64,000 nucleotides of DNA from Mycobacterium gastri (lineage in GTDB: Bacteria; Actinomycetota; Actinomycetes; Mycobacteriales; Mycobacteriaceae): assembly GCF_002102175.1 (NCBI RefSeq), contig NZ_LQOX01000113.1, positions 1-64,000 of the forward strand, read 5' to 3'. The translations under genes were made by a program, and so were the position numbers. The notes under the pieces were generated by a model, which was not told the DNA's origin, searched no databases, and saw only the letters and a list, made by a program, of their open reading frames with translations. Of this stretch, positions 17,923 through 28,269 are shown piece after piece. Positions within the stretch are counted from its first letter, which is position 1, and the number at the start of each line of letters is the position of its first letter.

Positions 17923-20583
17923 ATGTCGGCCGAACGACAACCGTGGATTGACACTAGAACCTACATTCGTCATGTGATGATCCGCTGCCCCTTAATAGGC
18001 CGGGGCAAGGAACTTCTGGTGATTGCCGACGCCCTCGCCGCGGACGACTGTCGCGGCGTGCTGGTGGTCGGCGATGCGGGGGTCGGCAAGACGCGGCTTG
18101 CCGAGGACGCGGCCGCGGCAGCCGAGGCATTGGGCTGGGTTGTCCACCGTGTCACTGCTAGCGTCACCGCGCAGTCAATTCCGTTGGGCGCCTTCACCAA
18201 ATGGTCAAACGGGAGCCACGAGAACCCGCACAATGCCGCCCACCAGGTGGTTGCGGCAATGACCGACGCCGACGCGTCGGACCGGATTCTGATCAGCATC
18301 GATGACGCGCATCTGCTCGATAACCTGTCGGCTTTCGTCGTGTACAGCCTCCTGCAGCATCCCGGAACCAAATTGCTCGTCACGGTCCGCAGCGGCGCTC
18401 CCGCGCCCGACGCGGTAATGAAGCCGTGGAAAGAGGGGATCCTTCGCCGCGTCGACTTACCGCCACTATCCCAGTCCGAAAGCGATGAGCTACTGCGCAG
18501 CGAATTGCGCGGACAGGTTAGCGGCGATTGTGCCGAGCAGCTCTGGGATTTGACACGCGGTAACCCCGCCTACCTGACACACATCATCGGTGCGGAACGC
18601 GCCGCTGGAAATCTTGTCGAGGACGACGGGATGTGGAGTCTGCGTGCTGCTCCGATGGTGTCACCGTCCTTGCGGGACTTGGTGCAAATGCAATTCGGTG
18701 CGCTCACCGAGTCCGTGCAGGAGGTCGTCGATCTGGTCGCGGTCGCCGGTTCGATTGGCCGATCCTTGCTCAATTCGCTCTCCGACGGTGAGGCGTCCGC
18801 GGAGGCCGAGCGGCTCGGACTGATCCGCGCCGACGAATCAACGCCCGACGTCATCCGGGTCGCACACCCGCTGTATTCCGCTATCACGCTGGCACAGTGC
18901 GGTCAGCTGCGGCAGAGTCGTCTGCGCGGTCGTCTCGCCGCGGCGATGGCCAGCCCACACAACACCGCCGCGGTTGATCCCGCCCAGCTGGGCTTGCTCT
19001 GGCTGGAATCGGATCTGCCGCCCGACGCGGACATCTTGTTGGGGGCCGCGGCGGCCGCCCTGGCGCAACTCGATATCGAGTTCGCCGAGCGTTGCGCGCG
19101 CGCCGCTGTCGACGCCGGAGGCGGCGTCGGGGCGAAACTCCAGCACGCCTACTGCCTGTTTCTCCTCGGTATGGCCAACGACGCGCAGGCCGAACTGAGC
19201 CGCATTCGCCCGGATGAACTGCGCGGCAACGATTTCCTCAACGAATTCAATCTGATGGTGATGAACCTCCTGTTCGGGTTCGCTCAGCCGACGGAAGCTT
19301 TATGCCTGGTCGAGCGAGCATTGCAGGGTTCGACCGGCATCCGCGCGCATCAGCTCAATACGTTGCTCGGATTCCACTTCGGGTTCACCGCCAACCCGGT
19401 CCGCGCCATCGATGCGTTATACGCCGCCGATCCTGAGCAACTCGACAATTACGGTGCCGTCGTTTGCCTGGGGATGCGGGCATTTGCCCATGGGGAGCGC
19501 GGGCACCTCAGCCGGGTACGCCGCGAGGCGGCGAGCGCGTGGGGAATCCTGGATGACGCCCCTGACGCATTCAACGCGGCCAACCTCGCCAAGCTGCACA
19601 CCCACGTGCTGGTGCTCGCCGGAGACCTCGCCGGGGCGACCGAGGTGGCCCAGCAGGCCTACCGCCGGTACGCCAGGATGGCGCCGGTAGCTCGCACGCT
19701 GTGCTCCGCCACCATCGGAATGGTGGCCCTGGCCTCCGGCGACCTCGCGGTGGCTCGCCGACGCTTGCATCCCGGCCAGCGGGAGTTGGGGCAATTCGGG
19801 CTGATCATGGGTCACACGTATCGGTACCAGGTGCACTACGCGACGGCGCTGGCGCGATCGGGAAACGTCGACGGCGCGGTGCGCGCACTCGAGCGGGCCG
19901 CCGAAGTGCGCCGCCCCCATCTCTTGTATCTCGAAGTCACCTACCTGCTGGCCCAGGCCTGGGTGGCAGCCGCGCAAGGGCAGATCGAACGCGCCCGCGA
20001 CACGGCCGCGCAGGCCGCAACCTTCGCACGCCGGCGCGGCCTGTTGGCCAGCGAAGTCCTGTGTCTGCAGACCTCGGTTCAGTTCTGCGACACCACCGCC
20101 GCGGACCGACTAGCCGAGCTGGCCACCCTCGTCGAGGGGCCACGCGCGCCGATCGCGGCGCGCTACGCGAAAGCGCTGGCCGACGACGCCGCGCCCGAAC
20201 TCGAAGCGGTATCCGCCGACTTCGAAGCGATGGGCGATCTCCTTGCCGCCGCGGACGCGGCCGCCCATTCGTCATCGGCCTACCGAGTGGCCAACCGAAA
20301 CGGCAGCGCTTTGACTGCCGGCGCTCGCGCCGAGAGCCTGTCCAAGCGTTGTGGCGGCGCGACCAGTCCGGCGCTAGTAGGGGCCAAGATCGCTTTTCCG
20401 TTCAGCCACCGTCAACGCGAGATCGCACTTCTGGTGTCGAAGGGCCTCACCAACCGGGAGATCGCCGACGCCTTGTCACTGTCCGTTCGCACAGTCGAGG
20501 GGCATATCTACCGCGCCACCTTCAAGGCCGGAATCGCTACTCGCGCCGAATTGGCGAAGATTGTCCAGGAGTTCGATCCGTGA
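17923..20583 (+). CDS. Large LuxR-type ATP-binding transcriptional regulator (MalT-like)
   Basis: 886-residue STAND-class regulator. The N-terminal NTPase has Walker A GDAGVGKTRL near residue 50 and a Walker B-like ILISIDDAHLL near 125. A long helical TPR-like middle follows. The C-terminal LuxR helix-turn-helix covers about residues 825-880 (RQREIALLVSKGLTNREIADALSLSVRTVEGH). Such proteins usually sense a metabolite through the middle repeats and activate neighbouring or distant genes. The ligand here is unknown. The start is uncertain: ATG 17923, or GTG 17974 / ATG 17977 giving MIRCPLIGRG; none has a strong ribosome site. It shares a 267-base divergent region with the PE_PGRS gene, which is a possible target, and converges on the Rv1220c-like gene. 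Confidence 0.87.
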   Translation: MSAERQPWIDTRTYIRHVMIRCPLIGRGKELLVIADALAADDCRGVLVVGDAGVGKTRLAEDAAAAAEALGWVVHRVTASVTAQSIPLGAFTKWSNGSHENPHNAAHQVVAAMTDADASDRILISIDDAHLLDNLSAFVVYSLLQHPGTKLLVTVRSGAPAPDAVMKPWKEGILRRVDLPPLSQSESDELLRSELRGQVSGDCAEQLWDLTRGNPAYLTHIIGAERAAGNLVEDDGMWSLRAAPMVSPSLRDLVQMQFGALTESVQEVVDLVAVAGSIGRSLLNSLSDGEASAEAERLGLIRADESTPDVIRVAHPLYSAITLAQCGQLRQSRLRGRLAAAMASPHNTAAVDPAQLGLLWLESDLPPDADILLGAAAAALAQLDIEFAERCARAAVDAGGGVGAKLQHAYCLFLLGMANDAQAELSRIRPDELRGNDFLNEFNLMVMNLLFGFAQPTEALCLVERALQGSTGIRAHQLNTLLGFHFGFTANPVRAIDALYAADPEQLDNYGAVVCLGMRAFAHGERGHLSRVRREAASAWGILDDAPDAFNAANLAKLHTHVLVLAGDLAGATEVAQQAYRRYARMAPVARTLCSATIGMVALASGDLAVARRRLHPGQRELGQFGLIMGHTYRYQVHYATALARSGNVDGAVRALERAAEVRRPHLLYLEVTYLLAQAWVAAAQGQIERARDTAAQAATFARRRGLLASEVLCLQTSVQFCDTTAADRLAELATLVEGPRAPIAARYAKALADDAAPELEAVSADFEAMGDLLAAADAAAHSSSAYRVANRNGSALTAGARAESLSKRCGGATSPALVGAKIAFPFSHRQREIALLVSKGLTNREIADALSLSVRTVEGHIYRATFKAGIATRAELAKIVQEFDP

Positions 20584-20621
20584 TGTTCCGGCTCCGACAC
20601 AGCGTTAGCCTCCGCCTTAAA

Positions 20622-21296
20622 TTAATCCCGAACCGCGGCCAGCACACCATCACCCAGCGGCACCAGCGCCGGGGTGAGCCGTTCGTCCTCGGCGATCAGT
20701 CGGGCCGCCTCCCGGACCGCGGTCACCTCGGCGTCGCGCGCCGCCGGATCACCGGCCCGTCCGCCCAGCGCTGCCCGGTGCACCACGATGACCCCGCCGG
20801 ATCGCAGCAACCGGACCCCCTCGACCACGTAGTCCGGTTGATCGACCGGGTCGGCGTCGATGAACACCAAGTCGTAGGCTTCGTCGGCGAGCCGGGTCAG
20901 CACCTCTTGGGCACGCCCGCCGATCAGTCTGGTGCGCGACGGTCCGATTCCGGCCTCGTGGAAAGCCTGCTTGGCGAGTCGCAGGTGCTCGGGCTCGATA
21001 TCGATCGTGGTCAGCACGCCGTCATTGCTCATTCCGGACAGCAGCCACAGTCCGCTGACACCCGCTCCGGTACCCACCTCGGCGACCGCCTTGCCGCCGC
21101 TGAGCTTGGCCAGCAGGCTCAGCAGGGCGCCGACGGCGGGGGTCACCGCTCCGGCGCCGATGTCCATGGCCCGCTCACGGGCGCTGGTCAGGATCGCGTC
21201 TTCCGATATCGACCCCTCGGCGTGCGCAGACATCAGTTCGGCTCGACTGGGGGCCTGCGGGCCGCGGGCGACCGAGTTATCACCGGTGCCGTCCAT
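20622..21296 (-). CDS. O-methyltransferase (Rv1220c-like)
   Basis: 224-residue SAM-dependent methyltransferase of the catechol/caffeoyl-CoA O-methyltransferase family. Features are [17 protein letters not shown] (SAM site), [13 protein letters not shown] (acidic residue binding the ribose), [17 protein letters not shown] (metal/catalytic region) and [14 protein letters not shown]. Substrate unknown. The protein is nearly colinear with Rv1220c, and in both genomes it lies divergently next to sigE. I start at ATG 21296 ([12 protein letters not shown]); the frame is open to 21416, but that part is unlike the orthologue. Its left neighbour is the LuxR gene, not the TetR/ABC genes Rv1217c-Rv1219c that I recall there in H37Rv. 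Confidence 0.9.
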   Translation of the reverse strand: MDGTGDNSVARGPQAPSRAELMSAHAEGSISEDAILTSARERAMDIGAGAVTPAVGALLSLLAKLSGGKAVAEVGTGAGVSGLWLLSGMSNDGVLTTIDIEPEHLRLAKQAFHEAGIGPSRTRLIGGRAQEVLTRLADEAYDLVFIDADPVDQPDYVVEGVRLLRSGGVIVVHRAALGGRAGDPAARDAEVTAVREAARLIAEDERLTPALVPLGDGVLAAVRD

Positions 21297-21451
21297 GTCG
21301 GCAGCGTATGCCGGATCGGCGACGCCGTCGGGCAGGCGCGCCCGATGGCCGGACCTGAGCCCGCGCCGCGCAGCCGCTGCCGACACACCCGGGACGCACC
21401 GCGCGACCAAGGTCACCCCGCACCCGAAAAGCCCAGGAAAATCAAGGTAAC

Positions 21452-21486
21452 GGAATGGTTTCTCAGCTAAAGCTCAGTTTGCTCAT
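21452..21486 (+). promoter_or_regulatory. Candidate sigE promoter: SigH-like -35/-10 and MprA-like repeats
   Basis: GGAAT at 21452-21456 and GTT at 21477-21479 lie 20 bases apart, resembling SigH/SigE-type GGAA-GTT promoters. Overlapping them, CTCAG occurs at 21462 and 21473, one helical turn apart, and CTCA recurs at 21482. MprA binds loosely conserved CTCAG direct repeats, and MprA and SigH are both known to control sigE in M. tuberculosis. The match is by eye only. Confidence 0.45.
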
Positions 21487-21521
21487 ATACCGCCCACACG
21501 CCGGTACGCGACGGTATCGGT

Positions 21522-22295
21522 ATGGAACGAGGCGGACGCTGGGCGGGGAATACCGAGTGGCAACTTCGCGTTGCCGGTAACGAGCTGCCAACTCTTGACG
21601 GCAGGGATGGCAGGGGAGTTCCGGAGGGACCCGAAATCACCACTTTGAGCACGACAATCATGTCTCACCCCCAACAGGTTCGCGACGACGAGTGGGTCGA
21701 ACCGTCCGACGGGTTGCTTGGTACTGCGGTATTCGACGCGACCGGGGACAAGGCCACAATGCCGTCGTGGGACGAGTTGGTGCGTCAGCACGCCGACCGG
21801 GTGTACCGGCTGGCCTATCGCCTCTCCGGCAATCGGCACGATGCCGAGGACCTGACGCAAGAAACGTTCATCAGGGTTTTTCGGTCCGTGCAGAATTACC
21901 AGCCGGGAACCTTCGAGGGCTGGTTGCACCGCATCACTACCAACCTGTTTCTCGACATGGTCCGCCGCCGGACCCGCATCCGGATGGAGGCGTTGCCCGA
22001 GGATTACGACCGGGTGCCTGCCGACGACCCCAACCCCGAGCAGATCTATCACGACGCACGGCTGGGGCCCGATTTGCAGGCTGCCCTCGATTCGCTGCCG
22101 CCGGAGTTTCGTGCCGCAGTCGTGTTGTGCGATATCGAAGGTCTGTCCTACGAGGAGATCGGTGCCACCCTCGGTGTCAAGCTCGGCACCGTGCGGAGCC
22201 GGATCCACCGCGGACGCCAGGCGTTGCGCGACTATCTTGCCGCCCATCCCGAACACGGCGAGGCCTACGCGCGATCGGTGAGGACAGGCGGTTAA
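21522..22295 (+). CDS. sigE: ECF sigma factor SigE
   Basis: 257-residue extracytoplasmic-function sigma factor for envelope, heat and oxidative stress. Region 2 is [20 protein letters not shown] and [15 protein letters not shown]. Region 4 is [41 protein letters not shown]. Nearly identical to Rv1221 from SHPQQVRDD onward. The first 45 residues differ, and because M. tuberculosis SigE is made from several starts, ATG 21663 (MSHPQQ) is a credible alternative. The extreme C terminus (YARSVRTGG) also differs from the tail I recall. Its anti-sigma factor gene rseA follows, and htrA and tatB lie downstream, forming an envelope-stress cluster. Confidence 0.95.
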   Translation: MERGGRWAGNTEWQLRVAGNELPTLDGRDGRGVPEGPEITTLSTTIMSHPQQVRDDEWVEPSDGLLGTAVFDATGDKATMPSWDELVRQHADRVYRLAYRLSGNRHDAEDLTQETFIRVFRSVQNYQPGTFEGWLHRITTNLFLDMVRRRTRIRMEALPEDYDRVPADDPNPEQIYHDARLGPDLQAALDSLPPEFRAAVVLCDIEGLSYEEIGATLGVKLGTVRSRIHRGRQALRDYLAAHPEHGEAYARSVRTGG

Positions 22296-22479
22296 GACAA
22301 GCGCCAGGAGCCGAACCATCGGTTTGGCTGCTGCATGGTTGCCAACTGGTCCCAAATCCTCTGGTTTTGCTCGCTGATGATGGTTATCCGGCACCGGGCC
22401 GCGCTACATTCGAAATACCAGGGCGAGAAAAGACTCGATAACGCCTGGAAATGGCTCGAAAGCGCGGAAGGAGCTGGTG

Positions 22480-22872
22480 ATGGCCGACCGGGGACATGTG
22501 TTTCGGCGCGCGTTCTCCTGGCTTCCTACCCAATTCGCTTCCCAAAGTGATGCGCCGGTCGGTGCGCCGCGCCGGTTCCGGTCCACCGAGCACCTCTCCA
22601 TCGAGGCCATTGCCGCGTTTGTCGATGGTGAGCTGACAATGAACGCCCACCTGCGCGCGGCGCATCACCTGTCGCTGTGCCCGCAGTGCGCGGCCGAGGT
22701 AGACGACCACAGCCGTGCTCGCGCCGCGCTACGCGACTCGCGCCCGATCCGCATCCCCAGCACGCTGCTCGGGTTGCTGTCGGAAATCCCGCATCAGCCG
22801 TCCGACGACGCGACGCCGCTGCCGGATCCCTTCGCTCAGCGCGATATCCGTGGCCAGCGCAAGCGTCGCTAG
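22480..22872 (+). CDS. rseA: Anti-sigma factor RseA (zinc-associated type)
   Basis: 130-residue anti-sigma factor that binds SigE. The zinc-anti-sigma signature is H-x3-C-x2-C in AAHHLSLCPQCAAEV; the Cys pair makes the lock redox sensitive. In M. tuberculosis (Rv1222) phosphorylation by PknB leads to ClpC1P2 degradation and SigE release. I start at ATG 22480, with AAGGAG six bases upstream; GTG 22477 is just before it. The conserved part matches Rv1222 closely up to STLLGLLSEIP, but the low-complexity Gly/Ser tail of the M. tuberculosis protein (about 154 residues) is replaced by a shorter one ending RGQRKRR. No membrane segment, so it is a cytosolic anti-sigma. Confidence 0.93.
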   Translation: MADRGHVFRRAFSWLPTQFASQSDAPVGAPRRFRSTEHLSIEAIAAFVDGELTMNAHLRAAHHLSLCPQCAAEVDDHSRARAALRDSRPIRIPSTLLGLLSEIPHQPSDDATPLPDPFAQRDIRGQRKRR

Positions 22873-22961
22873 CTTGGTTGGCTGCACCCCGAAATGAAGG
22901 CCGGCCGGCTGCTGGCTTCAGCCATCAGAAATGTCACGGATACTAGTGTGGACACCGATAA

Positions 22962-24560
<1,599 letters not shown>

Positions 24561-24612
24561 TGATCGCAAGCGCGGCGCAGCCGGGCGCAGCGGGTCATCA
24601 CCGTCCGATCTG

Positions 24613-25014
24613 ATGTTCGCCAACATCGGCTGGGGGGAGATGCTCGTACTCGTTGTGGTCGGGCTGGTGGTGCTTGGCCCCGAACGGCTCCCCGGCGCGA
24701 TCCGCTGGACCGCGGGCGCGCTGCGTCAGGCGCGGGAATACCTCAGCGGTGTGACCAATCAGCTGCGCGAGGACATGGGGCCCGAATTCGACGACCTTCG
24801 CGGGCACCTCAGCGAGCTGCAGAAGCTGCGGGGCATGACGCCCCGCGCGGCGCTGACCAAACACCTGCTCGACGGCGACGATTCCCTCTTCACCGGCAAC
24901 TTCGACCAGCCGGCCGCCGCGACTCCCGCGCAGCCGGCACCCCCGCCGCCCGGGACGGAACGGCCCGTTCCCGACGAGCCCGCCCGTCCTCCGTTCGATT
25001 CCGACGCGACCTGA
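24613..25014 (+). CDS. tatB: Sec-independent translocase subunit TatB
   Basis: 133-residue single-pass membrane protein of the twin-arginine translocase, which recognises Tat signal peptides with TatC. The short N-terminal helix [19 protein letters not shown] contains the Glu in the membrane edge and the hinge Gly-Pro, followed by the amphipathic helix [17 protein letters not shown] Pro-rich, poorly conserved tail ends it. Orthologue of Rv1224. It follows htrA by 52 bases in the same orientation. It then converges directly on mrp with 8 bases between the stops; in H37Rv I recall four genes (Rv1225c-Rv1228) in that gap. Confidence 0.94.
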   Translation: MFANIGWGEMLVLVVVGLVVLGPERLPGAIRWTAGALRQAREYLSGVTNQLREDMGPEFDDLRGHLSELQKLRGMTPRAALTKHLLDGDDSLFTGNFDQPAAATPAQPAPPPPGTERPVPDEPARPPFDSDAT

Positions 25015-25022
25015 ACAGCCGC

Positions 25023-26174
25023 TCAGCGCCCGGTTGGGTCGAGCCCTAGCGACATGCCGGCCAGCCCGCGGCGCCGTGCCGCCAAGCTCTCGGCAATGTT
25101 GAGCAGCTCTTTACCCACCGCCGAATCGGGCGCACTCAAGACCAGCGGCACGCCCGAGTCGCCGGCGGCCACCAGCGCGGGGTCCAGCGGGATCCGGCCC
25201 AGCAGCGGCACGTCGGCGCCGACCGCACGGGTCAGCCGCTCAGCCACCTGCTGACCTCCGCCCTCACCGAACACCTGCAGCGTGGTGCCGTCCGGCAGCG
25301 TGAGCCCCGACATGTTTTCGACGACGCCGACGATCCGCTGCCGGGTCTGCAGGGCAATGCTGCCGGCCCGTTCGGCCACTTCGGCGGCGGCCAGCTGCGG
25401 CGTGGTCACCACCAGGATCTCGGCGTTGGGAATCAGCTGAGCCACCGAAATGGCGACGTCGCCCGTTCCGGGCGGCAGGTCGAGCAGCAGCACGTCCAGA
25501 TCACCCCAGTACACGTCGGCCAGGAACTGCTGCAGCGCCCGGTGCAGCATCGGCCCGCGCCACACCACCGGCGTGTTGCCCTCGGTGAATTGCGCGATCG
25601 AGATGACCCGCACCTCGTGCGCGATGGGCGGCAGGATCATCGACTCCACCTGGGTGGGCCGGTCGGTGGTGCCCATCATCCGGGGAATGGAATGGCCGTG
25701 AATGTCGGCGTCGAGCACGCCGACCGACAACCCGCGGGCCGCCATCGCCACGGCCAGATTGACCGTGACGGTGGACTTGCCGACGCCGCCCTTGCCGGAA
25801 GCGACGGCATAGACCCGGGTCAAGGAGCTGGGTTGGGCGAACGGGATGACCGGTTCCCGGGCGTCACCGCGCAGCTGTTTGCGCAATTCGGTGCGCTGCT
25901 CGTCGCTCATGACATCCAGGCTCACCCGCACGGCACCGGCGCCTGGAACGTCGGACACCGCCCGGGCGACACGCTCGGTGATCTCAGTCTTCTTCGGGCA
26001 GGCGGCGGTGGTCAGGTAGATCCCGACGTCCACCTGGCCGTGCGCACCGATGTCGATGCTCTTGACCATTCCGAGTTCGGTGATGGGTCGCCGAAGTTCC
26101 GGGTCGATCACTTTGGCCAGTGCGCTGCGCACAGCGGCCGTGAGGTTGGCGGCGGGGTCTCGAGTTCCGGACAT
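25023..26174 (-). CDS. mrp: Mrp/NBP35-family Fe-S cluster carrier ATPase
   Basis: 383-residue P-loop protein of the Mrp/ApbC family. The N-terminal MIP18/DUF59 domain (about 1-90, KVIDPELRRPITELGMV, ACPKK) is fused to an ATPase with the deviant Walker A ASGKGGVGKSTVTVNLA, DADIHGHSIPRMMG and LLLDLPPGTGDVAIS. Family members bind and transfer 4Fe-4S clusters. The C-terminal C-x-x-C present in many homologues is absent, as in the M. tuberculosis protein Rv1229c as I remember it, so a strict scaffold role is uncertain. I use ATG 26174; GTG 26177 precedes it. The lytic transglycosylase gene ends 47 bases upstream on the same strand. Confidence 0.93.
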   Translation of the reverse strand: MSGTRDPAANLTAAVRSALAKVIDPELRRPITELGMVKSIDIGAHGQVDVGIYLTTAACPKKTEITERVARAVSDVPGAGAVRVSLDVMSDEQRTELRKQLRGDAREPVIPFAQPSSLTRVYAVASGKGGVGKSTVTVNLAVAMAARGLSVGVLDADIHGHSIPRMMGTTDRPTQVESMILPPIAHEVRVISIAQFTEGNTPVVWRGPMLHRALQQFLADVYWGDLDVLLLDLPPGTGDVAISVAQLIPNAEILVVTTPQLAAAEVAERAGSIALQTRQRIVGVVENMSGLTLPDGTTLQVFGEGGGQQVAERLTRAVGADVPLLGRIPLDPALVAAGDSGVPLVLSAPDSAVGKELLNIAESLAARRRGLAGMSLGLDPTGR

Positions 26175-26221
26175 CACCGCCGAGTGTATGCGGCCCGGAC
26201 GTCGATCGGCCGGCCGAGTGG

Positions 26222-27544
26222 TCAGCTGACCGGAGTGAGCACCGGCCCGCCGGGAACGGGCGTGGTGGGCGCCGGGGCATGCGAGGGCCCGGCCGGTTTC
26301 GGCGACGCCGAGCCGTTGGGTGCGGGGCTGGCCGGTGCCGGGGCAGCCGGTGGTGCCGGCTGGCCCGGATCGCCTGGGGGTGGCAGCTCGGCTGGCGGGG
26401 GAGCGGCGGGCGCAGCCGGCGGTGCAATCACGATGCCCCCGAACGGCATCGGCGGACCTCCGGGCGGAACTGCCTCAGGCGGGTTCTGCGAGGTAATGCA
26501 GATCAGCGTGCACCCGGGTTGCGGCGCCTGGGGCTGCGGGGTGGGTTGTTGCAGCCACGGCCACAGCGGCGGCGGCGTGTTGGCCAGCTGCGGCGGGCCG
26601 AAGTCGATCAGCGGAAGGTGGCCCATCGGGTCGTAGACGCCCAGGCCGTTGACGTTCATCGGCAGGTTGGGCCCAAGCCCCTCCGGATGCTCCAGGTGCG
26701 CGTCCCCGATGGGCGGCGGCGGCCCGGTGATCGGCGGCAGGTCGACCGGCACCACGCCGGTGGCGTACGCCGCCGCCCAGCCCAGCACGTTCTGGGCATA
26801 GGGCATCGAGTTGTTGTAGCGCAGGATGGCGGCCATGACCTGCGCGGGATCCCGCAGGTTCAGTCCGCCGCTGCACAGGTAGCGAGCGGCCGCCAGGGTG
26901 GAGTCGAACAGGTTCTGCGGATCGGGTACGCCGTCGTTGTCGCCGTCGACGGCGTAGCGCGCCCAGGTGCCGGGCAGGAACTGCATCGGGCCCATGGCAC
27001 GGGCGTAGGTGACGCGGTTGCCGATCATGCTTTGGATGATGACCTCGTTACCGGGCAGCGTGCCGTCGAGGGCGGGCCCGTAGATCGGGCTGACCGCGGT
27101 GCCGCGCGAGTCGACGGCGCCGCCGTTGGCATGCATCGACTCGATCCGCCCGATCCCGGCCAGCAGGTTCCAGCTGATGCCGCACGCCGGCGCGGCAACG
27201 GCCATCTTCTGCTCGGCGTTGCGATAGGCCGTCAGCGCCATGATTGGAATGCCAAGCGCGCCAGGCGAATTCACGATCATAGGCGGCGGTGGGGCGGAGG
27301 TGGTGGCCGCGGCGACGTGGAAGCCGGTCGGCGGACGGTGGACGGCGATGACGGTCGGTCCGGACAGGTCGACGAGGCGGGACGGGGCGACCGCGGCCAC
27401 CGGCGTGATGGCAGTGCGCACCGGTGGCGTCCTTCCGTGGGATACGGGTGCCGCGCCGCTGACCGCCCCGGCGAACACCAGGGGAGTGATCATGGCTATG
27501 CCGAATGCCGGTGACTTCGTGACGCGCAGTGCCCGCTGGCACAT
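26222..27544 (-). CDS. Secreted lytic murein transglycosylase (Rv1230c-like)
   Basis: 440 residues from ATG 27544. This start gives a classical signal peptide (RALRVTK, then AFGIAMITPLVFAGAVSGAA); the frame is open to a TTG at 27628. The catalytic domain is of the MltB/SLT70-3 type: ISWNLLAGIGRIESMHANGG holds the catalytic Glu, followed by AMGPMQFLPGTWARYAVDGDNDG and QNLFDSTLAAARYLC. It cleaves glycan strands of peptidoglycan with anhydro-muramic ends. A long Pro-rich C-terminal tail of about 160 residues follows, perhaps a wall-spanning or spacer region. Orthologue of Rv1230c. A CRP-like site lies about 120 bases upstream. Confidence 0.9.
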   Translation of the reverse strand: MCQRALRVTKSPAFGIAMITPLVFAGAVSGAAPVSHGRTPPVRTAITPVAAVAPSRLVDLSGPTVIAVHRPPTGFHVAAATTSAPPPPMIVNSPGALGIPIMALTAYRNAEQKMAVAAPACGISWNLLAGIGRIESMHANGGAVDSRGTAVSPIYGPALDGTLPGNEVIIQSMIGNRVTYARAMGPMQFLPGTWARYAVDGDNDGVPDPQNLFDSTLAAARYLCSGGLNLRDPAQVMAAILRYNNSMPYAQNVLGWAAAYATGVVPVDLPPITGPPPPIGDAHLEHPEGLGPNLPMNVNGLGVYDPMGHLPLIDFGPPQLANTPPPLWPWLQQPTPQPQAPQPGCTLICITSQNPPEAVPPGGPPMPFGGIVIAPPAAPAAPPPAELPPPGDPGQPAPPAAPAPASPAPNGSASPKPAGPSHAPAPTTPVPGGPVLTPVS

Positions 27545-27665
27545 TGAATCCCACAACTGGGTGGCGCCTTCAGCAACGGCCGGGTGAACACCCCAGCGGC
27601 TCCCTATGCGCACCTCGACCGTCCTCAATTATGCGAGCCGTCGAATAACTATGCTTCTTAGCCTC

Positions 27666-27679
27666 GTGAACTAGATCAC
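27666..27679 (-). promoter_or_regulatory. Candidate CRP (Rv3676-type) binding site upstream of the transglycosylase
   Basis: The sequence GTGAACTAGATCAC (reverse GTGATCTAGTTCAC) fits the mycobacterial CRP core GTGA-N6-TCAC exactly. It lies between the transglycosylase start and the convergent-side neighbour. I recall Rv1230c being listed among Rv3676 targets in M. tuberculosis, which would support it; that recollection is unverified. Confidence 0.5.
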
Positions 27680-27726
27680 CATACATAACTCTTGTGACGG
27701 GAGTGGCGCAATGGGGGCGATGGTTC

Positions 27727-28269
27727 TCACAGCGTTTTCCTCGCTCCACGTTCCACCCCGTCAATCGCCCGCGCCGGGTCGGCGTCCGGACGGGCAGACT
27801 GCAAATCGGCCATCAGAGTACGCAGGCTCTCCAGTTCATGCCGCAGGTAGTCGCGCGTCGGGACCTCGCCGATGGCCAGCCGCAGGGCAGCCAGCTCCCG
27901 CGCCAGGTATTCGGTGTCGGCCTTGGTCTGCGCGGCGCGGCGGCGGTCCTCTTCCAGGGCGACGCGGTCACGGTTTTCCTGACGGTTCTGGGCCAGCAGG
28001 ATCAGCGGCGCCGCGTAGGCGGCCTGGGTGGAAAAGGCCAGATTGAGCAGGATGAACGGGTAGGGATCCCAGCGCCAGTGAGCCGCGAACAGATTTAACG
28101 CGATCCAGGTCAGCACCATCAGCGTTTGCAGCAACAGGTAACGGCCGGTGCCGAAAAACCGTGCGATGCGTTCGGTGACTTGCCCAAGAGCCTCAGGGTC
28201 CAGCCGCGGCGTGAACCTGCGCGACGTCCGCGGTGTATACAGCCGCCGAGGTGCTGAGGGTTTGCTCAC
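27727..28269 (-). CDS. DUF1003 membrane protein (Rv1231c-like)
   Basis: 180 residues. Two closely spaced membrane helices (FFGTGRYLLLQTLMVLTWIALNLF and YPFILLNLAFSTQAAYAAPLILLA) are followed by the diagnostic DUF1003 stretch AQNRQENRDR and a charged, probably coiled-coil tail (DTEYLARELAALRLAIGE). Function of the family is unknown. Its ATG overlaps the stop of the MgtE-like gene upstream by 4 bases, and that pairing is conserved with Rv1231c-Rv1232c. A link to divalent cation handling is possible by context only. Confidence 0.87.
   Translation of the reverse strand: MSKPSAPRRLYTPRTSRRFTPRLDPEALGQVTERIARFFGTGRYLLLQTLMVLTWIALNLFAAHWRWDPYPFILLNLAFSTQAAYAAPLILLAQNRQENRDRVALEEDRRRAAQTKADTEYLARELAALRLAIGEVPTRDYLRHELESLRTLMADLQSARPDADPARAIDGVERGARKTL

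Noticed and set aside
27545..27665. Possible riboswitch before the transglycosylase gene
   Set aside because: I could not find conserved c-di-AMP or other riboswitch core elements; only a CRP-like dyad is supported.
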